Shown one piece after another: positions 10,689-20,382 of a DNA stretch of 64,000 nt. The notes under the pieces were generated by a model. It searched no databases. It was not told the DNA's origin and worked only from the letters and a program-made list of their open reading frames with translations. Every line of letters begins with the position of its first letter. The first letter of the stretch is position 1. The position numbers were made by a program, and so were the translations under genes. Source of the stretch: Microcyclospora pomicola (lineage: Eukaryota > Ascomycota > Dothideomycetes > Capnodiales); contig NHNY01000004.1 of assembly GCA_002786065.1 (NCBI GenBank), positions 434,001 to 498,000 on the forward strand, read 5' to 3'.

Positions 10689-10857
10689 CAAGCGATGCGA
10701 TAGCTGTGCTGGTGTCATTCAGCAACGTGGACGCTGGCTCATATAGATATCAGAGGCTTCCGTCCACAACACAAACCGTACCACAGCAAATGCTAAAAGA
10801 AGATCAAGTCCATTCCCACAAGCGATCATTCTCTCTTGACTCTTCCATCTGCACCGT

Positions 10858-11672
10858 TCAGCTGAACGCTACGTCCTCCATAAGCCCCCTCAGTCTGCTG
10901 TTAAACTTCTTCGTGTTCTGCGCCTCGGTCCTCTGTGCGACCGAAATCTCCTCCAGCGTCATGTCTCGAGCTGCTTCCAGCTGCTTCGTGAGCTGCGCGA
11001 TGCGAGCTTCGAACTTTGCCGTTGCGGTCAGTGTCGCACCATGGGCATCCTCAGTGATACCTCGCGTTGTTTCGCAGATCTCGGCATCGATTTGCTTAAG
11101 CTGTTGCAGAAGCGTACGGACCAGCGCCGTCTTCTCTTGCACGCGTTTCTGATAGGTGCTCATGGTTCGTCCGAGCTTGATCGCCTCGATCTCCCCGGTA
11201 GACGCACGCATGCGCATTATATCCTCCGCGAGTGGAGCGAAGAGAGCCTCCGTTCGCGTCTTGAGCTCATCCAGCTGTTCTTGACTGGGCACACCCTCGA
11301 CCTCCACGCGCTTTCTATTCGCGTCGAAGCCATTGAGGCGCGAGAGTAGCTCTTCGTGCACGCTGTCGAGGTGGCCGAGTTGGGAGGCCTGCGCACCGGC
11401 ACGGCACTGGGCGGTCGCGTCTGTAAATCTGTAAGCGACGATTCTTGCAAAGCAGTGCTCATCTGGTCCAGCCTACCAAGTAGGCGCAGATAGTCCGGAT
11501 GCCGTTGCTCCTGCGACCTGGAGAAAAGACCAATGGCTGCATGTGACGCCTTGGTGGCCGGCGCTGATTTCTGTGGTCGTTTGTGCTTCGCCGGCATGAA
11601 CAGGCCTGTGATAGACATCGTGCGCTTAGTAGTGCGTTTGGGCATGCCACGAGCCTTCTTGATGGATGCCAT
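10858..11672 (-). CDS. Coiled-coil protein of unknown function
   Basis: Two exons, 11672-11477 and 11420-10858, across a 56-nt intron (donor GTAGGC, acceptor TTTACAG), giving 252 residues. The N-terminal 45 residues are strongly basic (KKARGMPKRTTKRT) and look disordered or nucleic-acid/nuclear targeted; the rest is almost wholly helical with heptad-like Leu spacing, particularly from residue 95 on (EAIKLGRTMSTYQKR..., LLQQLKQIDAEI, LTKQLEAARDMTLEEI). The plan recalls small kinetochore or spindle-pole subunits, but no specific family motif is recognised, so no function is given. It lies tail-to-tail with the AhpD-like gene, 169 bases apart. Confidence 0.65.
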
Positions 11673-12075
11673 GATCTGCCACAATCTCGTGAGATGAGCA
11701 GTCTAATTGTTGTGATGTAGTGAAGTCGAGGAACGTGAGGTGCAAATATGCTTGTCACCTGCTTCCGCCACAGTGGTGGTGCAGTGGCATTAATGGACAC
11801 ATCGACTCCTCAAAGCATGTGTGATGCTCGATCTTTCTCAGATTGAGTCGAGCATGACCTTGAAGAACCAATCAAGTGGCTGTTAATAGCTACGCTCTCT
11901 TATTCGCGATACGTCCCCATGGAGTGTTGCTCCGTTCGCAAAGGATAAATCGTCCACCCATCTCAGATCATACACGCTTTGTGATATGGCCCAAGTGCGC
12001 AATGGTCTTGTATACAAGGGAACGGTATTCTCATATTACATATCCCTCTTATGCCCTGTTGCCCACATTCTCTCT
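11673..12075. other. Intergenic, about 400 bases
   Basis: Upstream region of the coiled-coil gene and 3' region of GRX5. Nothing distinct seen. Confidence 0.5.
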
Positions 12076-12685
12076 TCACGAGCCCGTCGAGCTCGCGTCA
12101 GAAGCATCTGCCGCAACAAGCACATCCTTCTCCTCCAGCAGCTTCGCTAAGCTCCCATCCTGGTGCATCGACATCATGATGTCCGTGCCGCCCACAAACT
12201 CCTTGTTCACGTATAGTTGAGGTATCGTCGGCCACTCGGAGTATTCCTTGATGCCTGCCGACCACCTTCCGTTAGCGAATGACTCCCAGCTTCGTCGCGT
12301 CTTCGTGCTACTCTAGCAGAGGAGCAACAACATACCTGCTCGTAGCTCCTCATCCTCCAGCACGTTGAACGCCGTGAACTTCTGTGGGTTCACTCCCTGC
12401 AGGCCCAGGATCTGGATGCTCGCGCGCGAGAAGCCGCATTGCGGCGTCTCGGGTGTGCCTTTCATGAACAGCACCACCGGCGCGGAGCCGACGGCCTTGT
12501 CGATTGCTTGACGCGTTTCTGTCGAGAGGAAAGATCTCTGGAGCGCGGCGAATCGAGAGGAGAGAAGAGGGTTGGAGCGTGGGCGCAGCGCTTGGCTGGC
12601 GACCTAGCAATCATTGTCAGCAGGTTGTCAAATTATACACTCGGATGGAGGAGCGTACAGTTGTGAAGGCATTCCGTGAAAACAT
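12076..12685 (-). CDS. GRX5: Mitochondrial monothiol glutaredoxin
   Basis: Exons 12685-12641, 12603-12336 and 12254-12076, about 163 residues. The first intron has two nearly equal solutions (37 nt, phase 0, or 43 nt ending GCCAG) that differ by a couple of residues in the presequence. Residues 1-37 are rich in Arg/Ser/Leu without acids ([15 protein letters not shown]), a typical matrix-targeting presequence. The domain carries [17 protein letters not shown], the CGFS monothiol active site (Cys near 71), then [19 protein letters not shown] with the TIPQ cis-Pro and GG-[ST]D glutathione-binding motifs. Grx5 transfers Fe-S clusters from the Isu scaffold to apoproteins and ISA proteins. Its divergent neighbour is the CoA-pathway gene at 12979, with 293 bases between starts. 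Confidence 0.9.
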
Positions 12686-12978
12686 GGTTGCTGTGGTTTG
12701 ATGAACTACAATTTTGGAGAACTGGATGTTTCTGTAGAGCACATGCATGATGGCGATACAGGAATGTGAAGCCTCGGCCAATGACGACAGAGCACGATTG
12801 GAATTGTCAGCTTCAAGCACATTTCCGACTCGCATGGAAACGTCACTTACCTAAGCATACCTACACGATCAACCAAACGATGGTTTGACATAAAAACATA
12901 TTATATCGCCGAGAAGTCCGATGCATTCGATCGCGAAAGATCAGATCAGGGCCCATAGATGCGTTTGAATCTTGAAAA

Positions 12979-13857
12979 ATGCCTACCTCTGCGCCGAACA
13001 CATATGGCATCCTCTCCACGCCATACATTGCTCTGGGCATACCAATAGTCACCTGTCTTACAGCAATAATGCTTCCAACAATTTTACGTTCTAATGTCCG
13101 AACCAAAGCCCTCGATCCCAGCCCAGCCAAGGAACCACGTCCAGCGACCATCCCACTGAGAGCGTCCGACCACGTCCACGACGGCAAGCACCACCTGCTG
13201 CTCTGCGCCACCGGCTCCGTCGCCACGATCAAGCTGCCCAACATGCTGCACGCCCTCTCGCAGCACCCGGACCTCTCCATCCGGGTCCTGCTCTCCGAGT
13301 CCGCGGCCAATTTCCTGCAAGCCCAGGCCGCCGAGCAACCGGCGCTGGACGCGCTCGCCGCGATCCGCAACGTCGACGCCGTCTACCGCGACGCCGACGA
13401 GTGGCGCAAGCCGTGGGTGCGCGGCGACCCGATCCTGCACATCGAGCTGCGGCGGTGGGCGGATCTGATGGTCATCGCGCCGCTATCGGCCAATAGCCTC
13501 GCGAAGCTGGCGGGGGGCATGAGTGATAATCTGATCTCGTCGGTGGCGCGGGCGTGGGATGTGAGTGGGCTGATCGATGAGGTGAGGGGTGAGCGGCCGC
13601 GGAAGACGATTGTTGTGGCGCCGGCGATGAACACGGCGATGTGGGAGCATCCGGCGACCGCAAAGCATGTGGCGGTGTTGGGCGAGGAATGGGGGGTGGC
13701 AAACGGGGGGTGGATGGAGGTGCTGCGGCCTGTGGAGAAGACGCTGGCGTGTGGCGATACGGGGTCAGGGGCGATGAAGGAATGGAAGGAGATCGTTGGG
13801 GTCATCGAGCAGAGACTTGGATTGGAGCGAGTGAGACAGGAAAAAGATGATCATTGA
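12979..13857 (+). CDS. Phosphopantothenoylcysteine decarboxylase (HAL3/SIS2 family)
   Basis: Single exon, 292 residues. Flavoprotein of the HFCD family that decarboxylates 4'-phosphopantothenoylcysteine in CoA synthesis. All key elements are present: ATGSVATIK flavin loop (78-86), catalytic His154 in LHIELRRWAD, APLSANSLAKLAGGMSDNL FMN/trimer segment (168-185), PAMNTAMW motif (215-222) with Asn218, and the substrate-lid Cys258 in LACGDTGSGAM. Unlike the long yeast Sis2/Vhs3, it lacks an acidic tail, so it looks like a complete stand-alone enzyme rather than a Ppz1 inhibitor. Odd: residues 15-35 are strongly hydrophobic, like a signal anchor, unusual for this soluble enzyme; the ATG for Met31 is an alternative start. 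Base composition shifts toward high GC inside the domain. Confidence 0.9.
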   Translation: MPTSAPNTYGILSTPYIALGIPIVTCLTAIMLPTILRSNVRTKALDPSPAKEPRPATIPLRASDHVHDGKHHLLLCATGSVATIKLPNMLHALSQHPDLSIRVLLSESAANFLQAQAAEQPALDALAAIRNVDAVYRDADEWRKPWVRGDPILHIELRRWADLMVIAPLSANSLAKLAGGMSDNLISSVARAWDVSGLIDEVRGERPRKTIVVAPAMNTAMWEHPATAKHVAVLGEEWGVANGGWMEVLRPVEKTLACGDTGSGAMKEWKEIVGVIEQRLGLERVRQEKDDH

Positions 13858-14013
13858 TTGCTGATGGTGAAGACTCGGCAACGACAGTGATCCGGGTATC
13901 ATGTATCCCTTTTGCGCCTATGCCAAATGACGCTTACGAAAGGATGGTATGTGTGTGGCGTGACAGAATGCTGTCAAGAAGTCACCACGACGAGCTGGGG
14001 ATTCTTAGATTCC

Positions 14014-15084
14014 TCACACCCGCCAACGGAACGCCTCGCTCTCGCCTGATCGGCTCGGGTGCAGTGCGCTGTCCGGCCTTTGCACCAGATGTGCGAACTG
14101 CGGGTTCACCCCGATGGGTCCGGAGATCTCCATAGGCTTCTGGCCATACCCATGATGATACTGCGAGAGCGTGTTGACGGGAAGTGGTGGAGCAAGACTC
14201 TGGCGTCTACCCATGAAGCTGAAGACCTTCTTCTTCGTACAGTTGGTTGCGCGGGAGTATCTGCTCTCCGGGGAAGCTGGCATCTGAGGCTTGGTGGGTG
14301 AGGCTGTCGGTGAGCCGGTGTGGTACGAGGGAAGGACCGACTCGCGACGCTCAGAGGATGCAAAGTTGAAAAAGCCTTTGCCGGACTTGGATGGGCTTGG
14401 CGTGACGGGATTGGAGATGTATGATTGAGCGAGGACAGGTGCAGGCGGCGTTCCAGCAGAGATGATGGGCGTTTTGTGTATGGCAGCACCATGTGCTCGG
14501 ACCTGACGGGCCGTGATGCCCTGCTTACGGTCGCGGAAGACATAGCTCTGTAACAATGTTAGTCGATGTTGCAAAACCATAGCGGTAGAAGAGAGAACTG
14601 ACTGCTACCAGATTGATCCAGCCAAGGATGAAAATCACAATGCCTGATGCAATCACGATCCTCCAGAAAGCCAAGCCCAGTGACTCCTGGCTTGTAGCTT
14701 GCTTGTTGAGGTTGCCGAGCATGTTGATGCCCAAAACGACCATCATGAGGGCCATGGTGACAAAGCCGTGACTGGGGCTGAGCAATGGCCAATTACGAGC
14801 GTAGTACCCACGGAAAAGCGAAAGCTCGGAAGCGCAGAGGAACACTATGGCTGGTCAGCTGTGGCTATTCGCTCTTACTTCTTGGATTTCCACTTACTCC
14901 CAGTAACAGCTGTGAGAACATGGCTGACGGCGTCGAAGAAGAAGAATTTACTGGCGACGGAAGTCTTGACGAGCATGACGATGCTCGCGGTGATGACGGC
15001 AAGCAAGCCGACAACATTCATCACACGGATGCAGTTGAGGATGATATAGCCTGGACCAGCCAGTGATTTGGAGGAAAGGCCCAT
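14014..15084 (-). CDS. Four-TM membrane protein, DUF7598-like
   Basis: Three exons, 15084-14898, 14844-14603 and 14547-14014, with 53-nt and 55-nt introns, 320 residues. The N-terminal half holds about four membrane segments: YIILNCIRVMNVVGLLAVITASIVMLV, a second around the first junction, GFVTMALMMVVLGINMLG, and VIASGIVIFILGWINLVA. Conserved-looking motifs are AGPGYIILN, KFFFFDAVSHV and ARNWPLLSPSHGFV. The C-terminal 180 residues are cytosolic-type and disordered, Ser/Pro-rich with many SP/TP sites. I recognise this as the fungal family called DUF7598; no function is known to me. The divergent neighbour is the SERF gene. Confidence 0.75.
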
Positions 15085-16421
15085 CTTGGATGCCGTGGGC
15101 TTTTCTGTTGTGGCTTTGGCAGAGTCGTCGCCCTTAGGCTGTCCCGTCAGATGGAGCTTGCTGGTCCAAAGCTCGATGTGTCTGCTCTCGATGGGAATAT
15201 AGACGAGCCTGTAGGTAAAATTGTTGTTAGCTTGAACGTTCGCTGTGCTCTGTAGTATTGTGTCATTCACGTACTTGTCAGAAGGCCAGAGTCTCAGAAA
15301 CATGTGTTTGTCGCGAATGATCAAGTTGATGGTAAGGAACGGACTTTCGTTGGCTGTCCAGCAGCTTTCGGCGATAGGTGTGAGAAGATGGCAGAATATA
15401 GGAATGATTGATGAGGCTGGGGTGTTGGGCCAAGGAAAGAAAGCAGTAACACAGCGACAATTGACAGTGAAGGAGAGGATGTTTGGCAATGAAAGAACAA
15501 TACGAGGAAAATCGACAGAAATGGCCCGGCAAGACAATGGGAGACGGGCTCTATTCATGCTATTGCAATTCACCCTGAACAATGAGGTACACGGGCGGGC
15601 ACTCGCTGGCCATACCTCACGCGCTTACAATCGCGACAAGGTACTGTTTTCTCTCGGCGCGTCGTAGATCCTCAATCTGTCACTGCGATCGCTCGGAACA
15701 CAGTCATGGCCCTGTCCACGCCGGATCTGAAACCGTCCGGGGAAGAGGCAATGGAGTGGAAGTAGAGATCTTGTGGAGAAGAACCATTGTCTCCCGCCAA
15801 AGACCAGAGACGCGTTGTTGGCGGAGAGCACTCCATTTGCATACGATCAACCATTCGATGCCGGCAGACGAAGAGGTGAAGTCGGACTCATTGGCAGTGG
15901 ACAGCTCGTGCGGACAAGCGCGTGCATTGCCGCCGGGCGAAAAGTGCTTTGCGTGTTTCAGATTGGACTTGTGAAACGAGCGCCAGTAGAGAGCCGTTAC
16001 CGTGGGCTATATATAGCGGTCGATGTTGCATCGGAGTGACTGTCACTGTACTTGCACACATGTTGCGCAGGACAATGCCCTACTCAATGTCGTGAAGCTG
16101 TCCGTGAAGTATTGAAGCATGAAGGTAGAGTCGATAGTAATAAGAAGCGCGAACGAGTCCGAAATCCAGACCTCACCCAACCACACGGGTGATTCCGCTA
16201 GAACTATCAGCGAGCTCCAACTGACGGATAAACGTGGCGAATCCGCGCTCTCACAGCCGCAATAATCTCACCACCGAGCGCCAGACTTTTCTTCAGACCT
16301 CACCTCCCCACATCGAAGAGCCGCGCATCAATCGGGCCAAGAAGTGCCATCACCATCAGAACCCCCATTTTCGAGTCCGCGCAAAAGTTCTTTTCGATCC
16401 ACCACCCAATCGGCCTTCAAG
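15085..16421. other. Divergent intergenic region, 1.3 kb
   Basis: Between the DUF7598-like gene and the SERF gene. A minus-strand frame stays open for about 500 bases upstream of the chosen start at 15084, but it has no family resemblance and reads like CT-rich leader sequence. Confidence 0.5.
16006..16017. promoter_or_regulatory. Palindromic TATA element GCTATATATAGC
   Basis: A perfect 12-base palindrome containing TATATA, about 405 bases before the SERF start. Its symmetry means it could serve either strand. Distance to the ATG implies a long leader or a different gene start, so its use is uncertain. Confidence 0.3.
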
Positions 16422-16885
16422 ATGGCGCGTGGCAACCAGCGTGACAAGGCTCGTGAGAAGAACCAGAAGGACCTAGCTAGCAAGGTGAGTAGTCGTGGAC
16501 CATGTCAATTGCATTTCATTCAACCCATCACCTTCAGTCCCTTCCTTTGCCTTATCGTTATGCCCCCCTGCGTAGACCAGTCATGCTCCAACAATCACTG
16601 ACACCTACTCTTCTCTCCCTGCGGCAGAAAGCCAAGAACACCATGTCCGGTTCCGAGCACCAGCGCGAGAAGGAAAAGGTCGCGGCTATCATGCTGCAGA
16701 AGCAACAGGCTGGTGAGTAGATTGCCATGCTGCTCCATCATCCTCTCCCACGCGGTGCTCCCCTTGCGCATGCCTACTGCAGCAGCGCAGCACGAGCAGA
16801 GAAGAAAGGCCACGGCTGCTGACACGATGCTTCTGTAGCTCATGCGAAGAAAGAGGCCGATGCCGCCGCCGCCGCCAAGAAATAG
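16422..16885 (+). CDS. SERF/4F5 family small basic protein
   Basis: Three exons, 16422-16484, 16628-16712 and 16839-16885, for only 64 residues. All sites are strong (two GTGAGT donors; GCTGAC branch in the second). The protein is MARGNQRDKAREKNQKD at the start, the hallmark of the 4F5/SERF family, continues KAKNTMSGSEHQREKEK and ends in an Ala/Lys tail. SERF proteins are disordered, bind nucleic acid and nascent or aggregating proteins, and speed amyloid nucleation in animals; the fungal role is less studied. Two introns in so short a gene are typical for the family in filamentous fungi. Confidence 0.88.
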
Positions 16886-17507
16886 ACAGACCTGTAGAGA
16901 TGCGAATCGTATTGATCGACCAGGCAGACGGCTCGCTGGTCGCAGTGAACTAATTTGCTTGGTCTGGCATCAATCTTGATCAGTTTTGTTATTCGGGCCT
17001 ACTCATGCTGGTTTTGGCGATGCCTAGTTACGGCCATCGTAAGCTGTCACTACTGTCGTGCTTGCTACCTTGATCCAAAGCCTTGACCAACGATCCAATG
17101 TGAGTCCATACATATAGAAGCATCGGTATCACGAGCGACGTCGGAGCGATGATACAGAACAGAATTGGCACGATGCTATGGAAATAAAAGGTTGCAGAAA
17201 GCTGTCCGTGTTTCTCCGATTATATCTTTGCCTCTCCCCAATCGTTTCGCAGCTCGATCCCCGTCCCAATTGTACGTATCACGAAACAGGGCATTTGAGC
17301 GAGACTGCAGCGCGTGCCGGAGGCGAAATCGAGATGCATAGTCGTAGAATCTTGTTTGCCCTGTTTCGTGTTTCGTGCAAGCTACTCGTAGCACTTTGTC
17401 AAGTGCACGTAGTGCGTCCATAGATTGTCTTTGAATTGGCAACACCACAGGCCAGTCGCCACACAGCTTTCCCCGCCTTGAAGAACTTCCGCCACAGGTC
17501 CGATAGT
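16886..17507. other. Convergent intergenic region, 620 bases
   Basis: 3' regions of the SERF gene and the VAP-like gene. No further gene seen. Confidence 0.5.
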
Positions 17508-18455
17508 TTAGAAGAACAAGTAGGCAATAAGGAAACTGAGCAGGCACAAAAGCGCGGTAATCTGCACGGAAACACCACCCGGAGCCGGGGTGCTCTGCAA
17601 ACTCGTACTAGTCTGTCCCTTTGCCCCTGTGTCAGAGGCCACCTTCCTTTGTCGAAGCCCCTCGGAAGCTTGTTGCTGCAGTTGTGCGATCTGAGCCTTA
17701 GCTGCCTCAAGCTGTCGCCTCATGTCATCACTGGAAGGCAAGGCGTTGGAAACGGCGGCTGCAGCAGCGCCGATTGTGCTCTGCTGTGCAGACGTCTCAG
17801 TGGTATCACCGAACACGTGAGAGTCATCTCCAGCGACCGATCGTGGAGTGGTGGCATTCCGTTGTGGGGTGCTAGCGACAGGAGAAGGCGACGAGTACGC
17901 TGGTGGGTGGTCATCAAGTTGAGAGTTGACACTAGCTCCAAAGTTGTTCACAGAGCCATCAGCGGGAAGGAAGGTGACTCGAATCTTCTTCTCCTGGATG
18001 GTGCTTTTGGCTGTCTGCTCAATGTTGGTCCAGATCTGCGAGACAGAGCCACCCTGTGCAGCAGAGATAGCCACAGACTGCACGAGGAACTTGTCTCTGC
18101 AACGGGTATCAAGCGGCGGGTCCTCTTTCATCGCTTGTAGGAGCACCTGTACCTCGACATCTTCACCTGGCTCGATGCGACCCGAGTTCGGGCGCACGCA
18201 GTATCTGGGGCTGTGTCAGCGCCGAGGCTCCTCACTACTTGCTCGAGACCTTCGACGTACTGTTTTGGCGCGGTGGTCTTCACCTTGAATGCCACTGGGT
18301 CGGCATTCGTGTTGCGCAGGCGCAAGATTTGGGAAACTTCGTGAGTGAATGGGCCTATAGCGCGCGCTTTGGTCAGCAATCGTGTTGCAGATCACAAGCA
18401 CGTGGAGAGTCATACGCTTGAAGCCAAGCTCAGCGGGCTCGAGTTCGACGGACAT
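17508..18455 (-). CDS. VAP/Scs2-type MSP-domain ER membrane anchor protein
   Basis: Exons 18455-18416, 18354-18261 and 18204-17508, with 61-nt and 56-nt introns, 276 residues. The MSP domain spans residues 1-125: MSVELEPAELGFKRPFTHEVSQILRL start, [28 protein letters not shown] (the FFAT-binding core with K-T-x-A-P-x-x-Y-x-V-R-P), and DKFLVQS. A Ser/Thr/Pro linker, a short coiled coil (MRRQLEAAKAQIAQLQQQ) and a terminal hydrophobic tail (ITALLCLLSFLIAYLFF) follow, so it is a tail-anchored ER protein. VAP proteins tether the ER to plasma membrane and recruit FFAT-motif lipid-transfer proteins. The assembled MSP signature makes the exon model firm. Confidence 0.92.
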
Positions 18456-19111
18456 GATTGGATTGGTGGAGTGTGAATGGTGTCGTGAAGATCGGTGATG
18501 TGGTCTGGTTCGTTGCCTATGCAGCAATTGGGAGAGGTCGGCAGGAGGATCAATGCACGCCAAGAAAGTCGTGGAACTCTACGGTGACGACAACGGCTGC
18601 AATGGTAAACAACGAACGAGAGTGAAGCTGGAGAGGCAGAGGGCGCGGCTGATGAGTGCAGTTTGGATCGGTAGTGAGATGTAGCAAGATTACCGGATCA
18701 AAGCCTGCTTCTTCGTTTCCTCAGTATTGGTAAAGGTGTCGCTGAGAGCTGGTTGTCCATTCGTTCATTATCCGGTTTGGGGCGTGACGTAGCCTTCATG
18801 TTGCCTCAGGCTCGAGGTTCCAGATGCACCTGAGGCACGAGCAGCATACATATATGTAAACTTAACACTCATCTGGTTGGTTCTTCCTAGAGCTCATCGT
18901 TGACTTCGCAGATTGCTCGCCTTGTTATTGTTTGACGAGCAGTCCGAACCCTTCGTAAGGGCACATCCTCAACGAAAAAGGTCATCGTCATTCATTCTAC
19001 GCGACCAACAGCCCACTTCGACCCCTCTACACGAGCTCGCACTCGTTGCACCTAGGTCCTCATCACCGCCACAACAACCATACATTCAAATCTCCGACAT
19101 TCCCCTTCAGC
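18456..19111. promoter_or_regulatory. Bidirectional promoter region, VAP-like / UBX-domain genes
   Basis: 656 bases between divergent starts. It contains a 9-bp inverted repeat (separate entry) and a TACATATATGTA palindrome near 18847. Confidence 0.45.
18802..18837. repeat. Perfect 9-bp inverted repeat with 18-base spacer
   Basis: Arms TGCCTCAGG (18802-18810) and CCTGAGGCA (18829-18837), with a CTCGAG palindrome in the spacer. It lies between two divergent promoters, so a dimeric regulator site is possible; it could also form a hairpin. No known factor is claimed. Confidence 0.5.
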
Positions 19112-20032
19112 ATGGCATCCGATCTGGACCAACTCGTCGACATGGGTTTCGAGCGGGAGAAGGCTCAGCTTGGACTCGAGAAAGCCGGTAACCTTCCTGG
19201 CGCCATAGATTGGCTGGCGGCAAATGCAGACAAGTCTGTGGAGGATATCCAACAAGAGGCAGCAGCCGCGGCAGGTGATGCTGCAGATGCTGCTTCAGGA
19301 GCAAAAGCCATGAGCATGGTTTGCAACGATTGTGGACGGAAATTCCGCAACATGGCCGCCGCGCAATTCCACGCCGAGAAGAGTGGGCACGATGACTTTG
19401 CAGAATCTACGGAAGAGATTGCGCCTCTCACAGAAGAAGAGAAGAAGCAGAGATTGCAGGAGATGAGGGAGGCTCTGGTAGCGAAGCGGGCAGTACAAGC
19501 AGAGGAGGACAAGAAGGCCAACGCACGGAATGCTCAGATTCTGAAGAAGCACACCAAAGAGAATGACGAGGCGAAGGAGGCGCTGCAACGGAAAGAGCAG
19601 ATTAAGGAGGCTCAGGCGAAGAAGGCGGAGAAGCTAGCAGATGTCGAGGCGAAGAAGCGGATCAAGGCAAAGATCGAAGCTGACAAGGAAGCCCGGCGGC
19701 AGAAGGCCGAGCAAGAAAAGGCGATGCGTGACAACCCTGCTGCTTTCAACCCAGGTGCACCTACTGCTGTCGCATCAGCCGCCGCAGCGCCGAAAGCCAC
19801 AACCAACCATTCGGAAGCTCGTCTACGCCTACAAACCGCTGGAGGCAACGTGATGAAGACCTTCCCCGCAGAGACGACACTATTCGAAGTTGTGCATGCG
19901 TTGCAAGCTGAGGGCATCGAAGCACAAAGCTTTACCACGGCATTCCCTAGGAAGACGTTCGACCAGAGCGACTTCGGGCTGACTCTCAAAGAAGCTGGAT
20001 GGGTACCGAGCGCTGCTCTGGTTGTAAAGTGA
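19112..20032 (+). CDS. UBA-zinc finger-UBX domain protein (UBXN1/SAKS1-like Cdc48 cofactor)
   Basis: Single exon, 306 residues. The start is the ATG directly before ASDLDQLVDMGFE. Domains in order: UBA (1-45, with DMGFEREKAQLGLEKAGN and AIDWL), a C2H2-like finger (about 68-91: CNDCGRKF...FHAEKSGH), a long charged coiled coil (about 108-210, Lys/Glu/Ala-rich), and a C-terminal UBX (about 225-306: RLRLQTAGGNVMKTFP, LFEVVHAL, TAFPRKTFD, LTLKEAGWVPSAALVV). The AFPRK segment is the variant of the FPR loop that docks on Cdc48/p97. UBA binds ubiquitin, so this is likely an adaptor for ubiquitinated substrates in the cytosol. It shares a promoter region with the VAP-like ER anchor, an intriguing but unproven link to ER-associated degradation. 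Confidence 0.9.
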   Translation: MASDLDQLVDMGFEREKAQLGLEKAGNLPGAIDWLAANADKSVEDIQQEAAAAAGDAADAASGAKAMSMVCNDCGRKFRNMAAAQFHAEKSGHDDFAESTEEIAPLTEEEKKQRLQEMREALVAKRAVQAEEDKKANARNAQILKKHTKENDEAKEALQRKEQIKEAQAKKAEKLADVEAKKRIKAKIEADKEARRQKAEQEKAMRDNPAAFNPGAPTAVASAAAAPKATTNHSEARLRLQTAGGNVMKTFPAETTLFEVVHALQAEGIEAQSFTTAFPRKTFDQSDFGLTLKEAGWVPSAALVVK

Positions 20033-20382
20033 TCTGCTGAACAACTTGGATGATTATGATGATGGGAACAGGAATATGAAGCACCGCCAATTCAAATGAT
20101 GGCTGCGCTCGCTCAGTGCACTGGACTTGTACATGTGCGAAGCGAGTTCAGTCTGGCAATAACGAGCAATTGTGATGGTGAGCCAAGCATGGCTGAAGCG
20201 ATGAGTAGACCTTGACAAAGATCGAGACGCACGCGCTGAGCGCTTCAATATTGCTCCAACTCCAATATTCCGACATGCAAATGTCAAAACAAATTGATGT
20301 ACAATAAACAATGTCATTGGTCCTGTCGAACCAGCTCTATAGCGGTGTACTCCACGCTCAAAACAGTACATGCTTCAATTGA
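20033..20382. other. Convergent intergenic region, 350 bases
   Basis: 3' ends of the UBX gene and the Nop15-like gene. Nothing else seen. Confidence 0.5.

Noticed and set aside
14875-15582. N-terminal extension of the DUF7598-like protein
   Set aside because: The frame stays open upstream of 15084 but the family begins at MGLSSKSLAGPGY; the upstream part has no similarity and looks like leader.
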